Source: Lanius collurio (taxonomy: Eukaryota > Chordata > Aves > Passeriformes > Laniidae). From it: DNA of 64,000 nt. The notes under the pieces are model-generated. The model was not told the origin of the DNA, did not search any database, and saw nothing but the letters and a program-made list of their open reading frames with translations. Positions within the stretch are counted from its first letter, which is position 1. Each line of letters begins with the position of its first letter. Location of the stretch: positions 17,928,526 to 17,992,525 of the forward strand of contig JACBWW010000004.1 of NCBI GenBank assembly GCA_020086605.1, in the 5' to 3' direction. Below, piece after piece: positions 35,466 through 47,500 of the stretch. Position numbers and translations under genes: made by a program.

Positions 35466-35522
35466 TCACAGCCGTGATTCCTCAAGGACTATGGGATTAG
35501 AGTAGGCTTCTGGCAACACTTT
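35466..35522 (-). CDS. FLVCR2: FLVCR2 exon 10, C-terminal end and stop (probable)
   Basis: An acceptor with a pyrimidine tract, CTCTGACTTGCAG, lies before 35522. The frame demanded by exon 9 reads [18 protein letters not shown] and stops with TGA at 35468-35466. It resembles the human C-terminus only loosely (an S-N pair, then a valine, glutamates and a final Leu). It lacks the glutamate run that human FLVCR2 has there. The 7.1-kb intron before it holds a CR1 element and an LTR-like block. An alternative last exon elsewhere in 35523-42645 cannot be excluded. Confidence 0.65.
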   Translation of the reverse strand, partial: KVLPEAYSNPIVLEESRL

Positions 35523-38500
35523 CTGCAAGTCAGAGTAAAACAACATGGTTAGGATCCTGGGTGGCCAGACTCAGGCTTCAGAGACATCAGCTGGCCAGAA
35601 CCTGGGTAGTTCATAGCTCCCTGCTAGTGCAGAAATCCCCAAAGAAGAATCACCATCCTCAGAGGGTGTAGTTGGTTCCCTCTGCCTTCTCTAGATACCT
35701 TGACTGCCCAAGCAAGGGGCACTGGGGCAGCAGGGCAACTTTGCAATGTCCAACTTTGTATAAGCTACTTGCTGTAGCCCTCAGACCACCAGAGGTATCA
35801 GACCCACAGCCAGCTCACCAACAATACTTCACTGTGACACAAGTTCAGCCTCAAAGCATGAAGCTGCAGGGCCAGTTCCCTGGGAAAGGGAAGGTGCTGG
35901 GAACACCACACCATGAGGCAGCAGTGTCTGTGCAAACACCAGAGAGAACTTGCATCCTTTGCATCCTTCAGGAGACTCAGCACAACAACTAGCTCCTCTG
36001 TGTTCTTACTCCAGCATGTCTGAGGCCTCTTCAACTCCCAGACACATTGCTTGTTTGCTCATCTTCAAGTCTATTCATCCCCACCCCCAGTACCCACTGA
36101 AGGGCTGCCACCCTCTGTTCTGCTTCTTCCCTTTCCCCAGCTTGAATTTACAGCCGAGATAATTCCCCAGAGTGGTGCCTTCATCGAAGTTGATTACTCA
36201 TATATTAAAGTGCTGTAAGAAATAAGAGGAAAACATACAAAAGTTTTTTTCTCCACAAATCCTGTAGAAGAATTAGCCTAATTTCCTGAAACCTTAAGAT
36301 GGAGGGAGTTTTTCCCAGAGGAAAAGCAAGGAAAATGGAGACTGCTGCCCAATTACCATCCTATCCCCAGCTTCATGGAACTGTGGCAGTTCCAGCTCAG
36401 CCTTCCTGGGTGGAGTTTGACAAGCTCAGCTTCTGAGCCTTTCTGGGGTGTGTTAGGATTAAACTCGAGACTTCTTCTTCCCCTAGTGCATTTCTGATAC
36501 CTCCCAGAAGTTCTGATTCTGCTTACAGTGAAACAACCCAGCTGTCACCAGTTCAGAAGACAGCACGTAGAATTGTAAGGGTGAATGTGAAGTTTCCTGC
36601 AGCCTGGGCTCTGAGTTTACTCGCTGTAGGGAAAGACTGACATCTGAAGCAGAAATCAGAGGTGCACAGGAAAGAGATTCACATCCCCAGTGCAATTCAG
36701 GAGAAATCCAGGCAGCATGGAAGCACGAGATAGGAAACAGTCTCATTTTGTGTAAGCTCTTACACAATCTCTGTAGGTGAAAAGGTTTTACAGAAGTCAG
36801 CAGCAATATCCCAAAGCAGAGGAGTAAGATAGGGAAAGCTTCAAAGCAAAGCTGGAAGGAAAAGCCAGAAAGTGCAAAGAGGGAACTTCAACAAGCAGGA
36901 AGGGGAGGGGGGTGCATGAAGGTGCCAGAGGTAAGAATAAGGGAAAATCTGCATTTAGACTCAGGAAACTCCACGAGAACGCATTGTGGAAGCACTCAAG
37001 CAACTCTGAACAGGCTCCCCAAGAACCTCTGGGGTATCACCACCAGTCATCTGCTGTGGAGCTACAGGATCAGAAAGTATGCAGGGCTCCACCACCTTGG
37101 AAAGGAAAGCTGCTCTCACAGCTGTGAGCCACATTACAGACTCACAGAAAAGGGCATACAGATGGCCTGCCTATGGCTTTAGGACAGGAGAAGGCTGCTT
37201 GCCACACAGTAAGCACAGAAATGGAGCAGGGAAGTTTGGGAAGCAGAGAATGGGTACATATTGTTTGTGCCTACTACACAAAATTCCAGCATTTTTTTAT
37301 TGGCAGTATTTTATTAGAGGCTTAGCACAGTGCAGCTTCCAACCAAGTCCAGTAAGCTATTGAGGGTGGATGCTTGTGCTAAACAAACCATGGAAGATGA
37401 GCAAAGATGTTTTTTCTTAATGCAAAGGAACAATACAAAAAGGTTTGCATGGTCTGGTGGTTGATTAGCTTGTCCACTGCTTAATTTTGCGGTGAGCTTG
37501 CCTCTTTATGTCTTGGAATATCATAAACCATTTACAAACAGCCTAAATATTCCTTGACCGTGCAGCTCCACTTAAGCCAGTGTTAGTGACAGCTACAGAA
37601 GCAGAAGTTGAGAAGAGAAATACAGCTCAAACCTCCTTTATGATGTTAAGTCATTTATTCCCTCTGTCCCGGGGGGACAGAGCACCCGACCTGGGCAGAG
37701 CCGGCGAGGTAAGAGGGCCAGGCTTTGTGTCCCCTTGCTTTTGTCACAGAGAGGGGGGGGGGGAAAGGGGATACCAGGGGCAGAGCTGGGATAAACAACC
37801 AACCAGATCAGAGCCCGGGCTGCTTGAACATCAGACAGACCCGACTCAGTCACATGACAGGGACCCGGCCGGGGGGGCCCAGGGGGGTCCACCGCAACAG
37901 TGTGGATGCTGGAAGTCACAAGCAAATGAGCACAAGCAGTACACAGCATATTCGTGAGTATAATGTGTGTGCTGAATCAACTGACACTACTATGAAATCT
38001 TAAGGCACAATATTGGAATGGCTTCAGATGCACTTACAACAAAGGCAGCACACAAAGATCCTCATTATCATGTAAACCAGGCATTTGAGACAAGTGTCCT
38101 GAGATACAGAAAGCTAACCCAGCTGGAGCTCTGGGAACTGAGGCAGACAAAAGTGGGGAGGATTGTTGGGACCACACTACAGCTTAATTAATAGAGGACA
38201 AGGTGTACACAATGCCATTAGGCTAATTTATTCTACTAACTGCAGCATTTGTTTAATTATAACCATTAGCAAGCAGATGAGGGCATCAATAGAAGACAAA
38301 CTGCTACACAGCCAATGGTACAGTGCTCCAGCAGAAAGTGAGATCTGCACAACTGTACAGCTCTGCATGCTCTAGAAGCTCACAACTGACTCTGAGTCTT
38401 CTTGCAACAGCCACAGAATTGTTTAGGCTGGAAAAGACCCTTAAGATTATTAAGTCCAACCATTTACCCAGTACTGCCAAGTCCACCACTAAATCATGTC

Positions 38501-41500
38501 TCTAAAAACCACATCTACATGTCTTATAAATACCTCCAGGGATGGTGACTCTAACATTTCTCTATGCAGCCTGTTCCACTGCTTGACAACCTCTTCAGTG
38601 AAGAAATTTTCCCAATGCCCAATCTAAATCTCCCATGGTGCAACTTGAGGTTGTTTCCTCTTGTCCTGTCGCTTGTTACTTGGGAGAGGAGACTGACCCC
38701 CAGCTCACTATGACCTCCTTTCAGGTAGTTGTAGAGAGCAAAAAGGTCTCCCTTGAGCCTCCTTTCCTCCCAGCGAAACACCCCCAGGTCCCTCAGGTGC
38801 TCCTCACAGGACTTGTGCTTCAGATACTTCACCAGTTCCATTGCCCTTCTCTGGATATGCTCTAGCACTTCAATGTCCTTCTTGTAGTGAGGGGCCCAAA
38901 ACTGGACACAGGACTCGAGGTGCTGCATCACCAAGTACAGGCAGACAATCCCTGCCCTGGTCCTGCTGGCCACACTATTTCTGACATAAGCCAGGATGCC
39001 ACTGGCCCTCTTGACCATCTGGGAACACGCTGGATCATGTTTAGTGGCTGCTGACCAGCACCTCCAGGGATTTTTTCAATGGACAACTTTCCATCTGCTC
39101 TTCCCCAAGCCTGTAGCACTGCATGGGGTTGCTGTGACCCAAGTGCAGGACCCAGAACTCAACCCTGTTTAACCTCATAAAATGACCTCAGCCCATGGAT
39201 CAGGCCTATCCAGGTCCCTCTGCAGAGCCTTCCTACCCTCCAACAACACTGCAGCCCAACTTGGTGTTCGGTTTGCAAATTGACTGAGGGTGGACTCAAT
39301 CCCCTCATGCAGGTCATAGACAAAGACATTAAACAGGACTGGCCCCAATACTGAGCCTTGGGGAAAACCACTGGTGACCTGATGCCAGCTAGATATAACT
39401 CCATTTGCCATCACTCTTTGGGCTCAGTCATCCAGCCAGTTTTCTGCCCAGCAAACATTATACTTGCCCAAGCAATAAGCAGCCAGTTTCTCCAGGAGAA
39501 TGCTGTGGGAAATAGTGTCAAAGACTTTACTAAGCCCAGGTATACTACATCCACTAATACTATATCCCTCATCCATTAGGTGGGTCACCCTGCCACAGAA
39601 GGAGATCAGGTTAGTCAAGTTGGACCTACCTTTCTTTGGGGCTTCATTGCTGCCCAGCTGAAAAATCAATAATGGATAATAATCTGAGGGCTCTACCAGG
39701 GTAGGAAGTTTTCTCTTCACATCTTTAAACTGGATCCCAGGGAAGCACAGACCTCCCTACAAAATAGATCCACTCTCCATTCTGGGCCTTCTGTTCTTTT
39801 CAGGAAGGACTCTCCTACAAAAATAACCCATCTTTCTTATGGAAGCAGTTTTGACACAGGGCATACACAGCCTCATGCCTGAAACTCCCTTGCAGTGTCT
39901 GTGTTGCAATCAGGATAACAGCAGCAACACTGGCAATTAGACAAAGCTGCATCTGCTAACAAAGGCTATGACATAAATTTCAACCATCAAAAAAGTTCCA
40001 GCATACCCCGAGTGGGTTTGCCCAGCTCATGCAGCTACAGCTTCTCAACAACTTGATCCCAAATCAACACCACACATGTACCCTGCTAAAACTGCCAGTT
40101 TGCAGCATGGAGACAGCTTCAGAAGCATTTAGCCTGGAGACAAATCTTTCCCTGCCCATGGGATTCTTCCTCATACTTCCATCAAAGCATAGCAGCTTCA
40201 TGGTGCCTATAGCACATGCCCTAGTCATAGTAGGCTTAAGGGTGGTTTTCCCAATGGACTCACTCTGCTTTTGCCTGTTAGTCCTGTTGGCTGTGGCACT
40301 AAGTGCTACACACAGTCTATCACACCTTGAAAAGCAAAGGGGAGCATGGATAACTTAGTAGACCAGCCTGTCAGTGTGAAGCAGAGGACAGTGAGTACTG
40401 AAGCATACCACCCCAAGCAACAGCTGAGAAAATGTGAAGTGAGATTCACAGATCGACAAGCACAGAGCTTTACAATTTTCAGGCATTCTTATACCACAAG
40501 GCACCAACCCAATGACTCTATTCTTGCCACATGTTTTTGAACTTCCTTCTTGAAGTTGACCATGGGTGTGATCAAAGCCAATTCTTTAAAGGGTTCCTGG
40601 TATCAACCCAAGCCAAGAATCTGGACTGTGAAAATAATGTCAGAGAAGAGGCTGCAAATGTCTGCACCTCCTCTCCCTAACAAATGACTGACAGTTCAGC
40701 TCTCCATCTGCTCCAGCAACAGGCTTTGCTTTGCTGCACGAGGTGAATTCCCACCTCTCATGTCTGACATGAGTCTGGGGGAGTCTCCACTATGTTCTTG
40801 GAGGCTGTCGTCTTTCCTCTCAGTGAGTACCTGAGACGGCCAGAAAGATTGTTCATACTCTATAGTCATTGTAGTAACCCCAGAAATGCCATTGGCTTGG
40901 TGCCTGTGCCACTCCGTGAGTGTTCAGAGAAGTAGATTAGTGCAATTCTCCTACCTTGGTGTGTACAAGCTAGTGAGCAGGAGTGGGAATTGATGGGGTT
41001 AGAGTTACAAGCTACAGTCCCATAATCCATGATCTGATTGTTGCCTTGGAGTCTCTGTAATGATAGTCACAAGTCACCATCCCAGAAAATACAGAGGCAA
41101 GTAGGAAAAGAAATGAAAGTGGAGCAAAATAAGAAAGGGAAACAGGCAAAGGAAGGAACCAGTAAAATCACTAAAGAATGTGTAAGGCAGCTGTGCCACA
41201 CAAAAAAGCTCCAGTACGTGACTTTGCCAGAGTTCTCCACAAAGGCAGCACACAATGCCCAAGCCCAGCTGGCTGATCCCCTGGCCGAGGCATCCATCTT
41301 AGTGAGGAACACCAGATTCAGCCTACCTTCAGTCAGTCAAGCACCCGTGGTTGGTTGTTAAGTTTGAGAAGTACTCAGGTGAGCTCAGCCATGTGGAGGA
41401 CACATTTGGGGATGTGGTGGGGTGTGCAACATGACTTCCTCAGAGCATGTCTCCTCAGGGGAAAGGAGCTGCCAGTGAAATTTTTGACTGAGACCTGTTA

Positions 41501-44500
41501 TCTCACACACATCCCTCCGGTTCTTACTACTGTCAGTTCTGAAGGCTTTTAGGATTATAAAAATGACACCTTTGCTCTGGTCACAATGTTCTTCCCCATC
41601 CAGCAGCAAGCTCTTACAATAGTATTTAGACTGAAAAAGATTTATACTAAAAATGGCTTAGGCAAAAAAGTACAATTCATCTGATGAGAGAAATGTCGAA
41701 CAAAGGGAAAGGACCTTACTTCTAGAAGCCATCACGTTCACTGCCAAAGGACCTCAGGTCCCTTCCTGGGCCTTCAACATATATGTCATGAATTTATCTC
41801 ACAGTGCCACCAGCACTGCAGGAGGGCAGCACTGTCTTCTGAATAGGGCTGACTCAAACCAGCAGAGAACTGAGATTTTCACACTTTTCTAGTCACAGTT
41901 GCTGATGGTTTCCTGAACATTGAGTGGATACCTCTGCTAACATCCTAGAAGAGGAGCCCACAGCAGTACAGAAAATAGCCTCAAGCAACCAGTCCTCTCC
42001 CTTTCTCTGCAGGGAAAGCTTCTGAGAGTATCTACTGCAATTAGGTCACCAGAGGCCTTCTCCCACAGCTGCATTTATTGCCCAGCATGCCACAGGGACA
42101 TCACACCCCAAGCTCTGGTGTGCAAATATGAACTAGCAGCCTTGTTGGCAGCACTATGCAAAGTGTGAGCAGCCAGGTTGCTCAAGCCCTCACTTGGGCT
42201 TTGTCATCTTAGGTTCCTCCAGCCACATACACTGAACCCCATTTGGCAGCTGATGGCAAGGAGAAATAGGAATAACCTGCCAGCCTAGGTGCCTAGAATA
42301 ACAGGTACTCAGCTCTAAAAGAGAGCAAAGCACTGAAGGCCTCAACACACTGTCAAGGGAGAGAAGCGAGCACAGCACTGCCCTGCAACTGGCCCTAGCT
42401 GGTATGAAGTTGTGTGAAGCCCTGCAGAACCCCAAAGGACCAGAGCCCACATATTTTACATGACATTATCACTGAGCAAACAGAGGCCCCAGCAGCTGGC
42501 AGAGCTGGAATTACATTCACCTGTTTGAAGAAGCCAACAAGAAGCTGCCCCACAAGCCACCTCCCTTCCTAGAAAGGAGAGAGGGTGGGTGTTGTCCTGA
42601 GCTAATAGCAGTGGCACAGCAGGGATTGAAGGGGTGTTTACTCACTGTCTGTTCATTTTCCAAATTGGCCTGTTGTCTTCGGAGATCAGCCTTAATGAAT
42701 GCTGGAACACAGGGAGGAAGAGAGATGTGAAGGCAGTTGAGTCACCATGCAATGCCCAAATCATTTTCCCAAGGATTCAAAGGAGCAGCAGAAGCCCCGG
42801 AAGAGACAGGAACACATTACAGTGAATAAGGGAAACCACTCTCTTGTACAAGGCCGAGAACACTTCTGGAACAGGCAGGATAGAGATTCTTTATTGCAGC
42901 ATGAAGAAAGTACAGTTTTGACACCCTAGCCAGAGACAGGACAAAAAGCCTTGGCTCTTCTTTGTAACACAGACCAGATGCTTAAAGAAGAACAGCATTG
43001 CTATGGGACTGCTCTGTGGGTTCTGCCCTTTCCTGCAAGCACTGGTCACAAAAGCCCTTCAATTAATATGCTGAGCCCAAGGCAAAGTCAGAACAGAACA
43101 CTGAAACTTTTAATTACCTGTCATAACAGTCCCCAGGAACAGGAAGGAACAAAGCAAGAGGTTTCCTGCCTTTGTCCCAAAGTGATCCATGATTTGCCCT
43201 TGGCCAATGGTGAAGGCAATACCAAAAATCTACAAACAAACAAAGGTAATGTCAAGCAGGACTGTTATTATAAAGCAGCCTAAACTCTTTCCAGTCTTTA
43301 CCAAAGTATCAGAACATATAGGCCAGTCAAACAGTTGGCCTAGTGAGGCTAAAGTTTGGTTATAAACACATCCAGAGGCACCTCCTTGCAGCTGATGGGA
43401 TGACAGACAACCCCGACAGCTGGAATCTCATCTCTCACTGGAGATGAGCCAGGACTGTTAGGAGCTATGTTGGAAAAGGCAAGGATGATTGGCATCCTGA
43501 AGTATTTTCTTAAACAGAAACAGAATGAATGTCACTAGAGAAATGCCATGAGGAACATCATTCATAAAGCCAGGTCCCAGGATGCTTAGATCTGCAGTAC
43601 ATTACACCAATAATGGACAAGAAATAGGACTCAAGGCTTGGAACTACAATTTAATCTTTTTCCCTAAAAAGAGACAAGCAAAGGGAAAACAGCACACCTA
43701 CCTGTGCTGTGACATTAAGGAGCCCTGATGATGTTCCTTCTGATTCTGGGTATGTCAACTCTGCAGCAAACTCAAAGCCCAGGGGAAGGTATCCTGTCAT
43801 GAAAAACCTGTAAAGAAGTGCACAGAAAGGAAGATTCAGCAACTGCCAGAAGGAAGACTGAAGAGGCACAGTATAGACCATAACTCCAAGGGGCATCACC
43901 CCCAGCACGGTCAAACAACCATGCTGACCCACATGGTTTTCACGCTTGTCCACTGATCATCTATGGGGCTGTGGGTACCACTTGCTTTCCAAATGCTTCC
44001 ACTTGATTACTTGGAACAATTAAGATGGCTGCAGCTGAGCAGGGTTACAATAATATCCCTGACTCTAATGAAACATACCTAAGTGAGAGACGGGAAGGGC
44101 AGATCATTTTGTCCTTAAACCACACAGGAGTCAGTCAGATGCTATGGCTCTCCCCAGTCCCTCCCACAGCAGGAGATGTGCCTCCCTGCTCATCCCCTAG
44201 CAGTTCACATGTCAAGGAAAGCAGCCTGCACATGAACTTACCCCAGACACCCAGCAGTCACAAAGACCACCCAGAGGTGGCCCAGGCTCAGAGTGAAGGT
44301 ATAGACTATCATTCCTACCAGAGACATGATGTAGAGAACTAGCGTTGTTTGCCTGCAAGAAAAAGCAATCAGGGTTTTACTTAATCCAGTCAGGGCTTTA
44401 TTTAATCCAGTCCTCCTTTTTGCTCACAGATCTTGGTATAGCTTATACCACATCGGTAAAAAAACAAAATTTAAAAGTTGCATAGTCTCTTGACACTCAG

Positions 44501-47500
44501 ACCCAGACAGAGGAACCAGACTGACAGACAGCATGGAAGAGCCTGCACACAGAGCAGGGCAGCAGAAGGAAGATCCTACCATAGACTGACAGGTGCCTGG
44601 TCATGCATGGTACATGCCACTTGAGGAGAACAAGAGCCAATTAAAGAGATGATTAATCTTTCTTGGGCATCCTCTGTACTATGATAAGTTGAATATGCTT
44701 ACTTATAAGCAGGAGCTGAGATCAAGCACTCTCAAGCAGGAATGTAAAGAGGTGTCAACACTGCTAGAGTCTTATGGGCCTCTATTTTTCAGTGCTGTCC
44801 AAAACAGCTTTCATTGCTGCTCCATTCTGCTGTTTAAACTACCTGCTGTACTTGGAGAGGTGACATGCACACCAGATTGCTGTCACAGCCTCACCCTCAA
44901 GCCATGTGAGCATTTAGCAGGGACAATGCTAGCTCCATAGCCAACAGCAGCTGAGCCACAAGCTCTTGTCTCTGTGCAGAGGAGTCAAAGACACCCCATG
45001 GTCAGGAGGCATGGCATGCCAGGGAGATCCTGGGAACAGCCAAACCTGCAGCCAGGCCACCCAAGGATCATCAGTGGACTCAGTACTGCAAGACACATGC
45101 AGCAGCCCAGGCCAGCTTTTACCACAACATTTAGCAATTGTCATCCTTGACTAAACACCAAGAAAACCCTTCCCATGTTAAAGAAAAACAAGGCTCTTTC
45201 TAGGACAAGAGGCAGCAGTAGTTCTTCACAGTAAGTAGCTTTTAGGAGGAAAAAGAGGGGAAAGGAGGGGAAAGGAGGGGAAAGGAGGGGAAAGGAGGGG
45301 AAAGGAGGGGAAAGGAGGGGAAAGGCAAATATTCTACCTGACTCAAATTCCATCCGGATTTTGAAAGCAGAACAGTTGATAAAACCTTTTGATCACTGTC
45401 TTTTAGGAAGAAGTTAAATGTATTACCACAAGTTACTTGTGTACTTTCTCCCAAATTTAAATCTTAATCCCTTAAAGAATATGTTTTATATAATTTCCTA
45501 GAATTCTACTGAAGAAACTAAATCTCAAAGTATTTTCACTTTTCCTTTTTAATGCAAATGACCACTGTAAAAAATTGAACCCCAAGTAGGCAGTACATAT
45601 AACAATGTGTAAGAAAATGTTTCCAGTACACTGAATTACTACTGATAAATCCAGACTGTTCCAGCTAAGGTTCTGTCCTCCTCCACTGCTGCAATGACTG
45701 CAGCCAGTGGGGCTCATGCCCATATGTTAATTCTTATCCAAAAACAGGCCTGAGAAGGCAATTTCAGGCTTCAGCTATTGATCCATACTTACAAGGTTCA
45801 CCAGGCTCCTTTTATATTGAAAGGCTAAACAACATGCTGTGGTGAGTAATTTTGTTGTGTATCAAAGAAGTAGTCAAATCCCTTAACCTCCAGTGCTGTA
45901 TCATTTCAGAATAGGTTCTTTCTAATGTTTTCACTGACGGAAAATTCATCTGTGAAGGCAGAATAAAGAGGCTGCTTACTTCTGTTATAATCTATTGCAG
46001 AGAGCTGCTACATGGCTGGCACAGAGCCTGGAGGCTGCAGAAGGAGAAGAGCTGAAAGACTTACTGAACAGACAGAAGAGATGTAAGGAAAAGCCTTTTT
46101 CTCCTCAGTACAGGTTCCTCAGGTATATCCCATGAGTTCTTATGCCTCCTGGGCTTTGATAAGCAGACATGGAGGAAAGAGATGATTAGGAAAGGAGCTC
46201 AAAGCTAAAATTAACGTTCTGTACTTGGACTACATGAACCAAGTTTGTACTGGGTACTCCTTCCATAAACAGGAGTCTCCACAATATATAGCAGTCAGTA
46301 CTAAAATACTGTGCAGGCCTCCAAGAGGTGACTGTGGACCTTGGAAGTTTAGTCACTGCCAGAAGGAACACTCGGCCCATGGGGAGTTTTATAATTTTTT
46401 TCTCACCACAGCCAATTTTGGGCTCAGTGCAGAGGTCTCAGGATAGTCATACAAAATCTCACTCAGTTTTCTAACCTTATGGTTCAAGTATTCCAAGTGG
46501 TTTGAATCTTCTTCAGTGTCCTGACAGTTGCCAAGCGTTGCACTTCACCCCTCATCTCCAGGCAAAGGTGAAAAATGAGATAGTGACCAGATGTGGTCAG
46601 GACTTTGTTTCACACTGATGCTATGTCACTAGTCAGGCTGCAAGAGGGAAGTTCCCAGAACACGCTGTGCCCCAGTGAGCACTAGAGCAGGCAGACTCAT
46701 AGCTGCCGGCAGCCTCTTGAAGGTGTTCTTCACTGAAACTGCAAAACTACATAGAAGACAAAATGGAGAAAACTGATCTTGCCATGGGTACCTCATCTAG
46801 GGAGTTTTCCTCACTGACCTCCCTGAGATATTAGGCTGCAGAAGGACAAAATTAATCAACAGACCTCTGTGAAAGAACAAGATCACGGACTTGAGTGTTG
46901 TGGGAATCATAGACAAGGAAGCACCCTGAAGCCATGAACTGCTGCCTGCTCACCGCAGCCCCTCACAGGATCTGAACAGACAGCAGTGAATGCAAATCTT
47001 GCTGCAGGAAACAGCCTTAAGCATACAAGCAGACTTCTCCTAAACCAGACTTCAGAAAAACCCTGCTCCTCCAAGCATGCCACTGATGAAGAAGAAAAGA
47101 AAAGGTGATTTAGTGCTCAGTAGTCCAAGAAAGACCCAAAATTTTGAAGAGGGTTTAACTGAGATACTGGTAGACACACTGGTGCATAGGGAAACAAAAA
47201 TCCCTGGGGAAAGACACAGGGGCAGGATGTTCTCAGGGGTGGCCTTTGACACCCTGTTCACCAGAGGATAAGAATGTTCTGTGGCCCTAAGGGCACCAGG
47301 GTATGGAAAAATGCCCAGTTTCAGCTTAATAAGTCTCTTATCATAGCCATAAATCTCATGGGAGTGAGAAAAGCACAAAGGAGGAGATGCAGATTCACAG
47401 AGGACATCTGCACTGCATTCTAATGTTTTTAGCAACCTACTCCCATGACAGGTCTACAGGGACTGACAATTTTCATTTGTTGGAACAGAGACTGTCTACT

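Larger units (their letters stand above)
35523..42645 (-). other. FLVCR2: FLVCR2 intron 9 (7.1 kb)
   Basis: It holds the 1.2-kb CR1 copy (38408-39650) and an LTR-like GC-rich block (about 37590-37899). The rest is unremarkable intronic sequence. If exon 10 as called is wrong, the true last exon should be somewhere here. Confidence 0.6.
42702..44241 (-). other. FLVCR2: FLVCR2 introns 8, 7 and 6
   Basis: Introns at 42702-43117, 43230-43701 and 43808-44241 are all short. No repeat or RNA gene was recognised. Confidence 0.75.
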
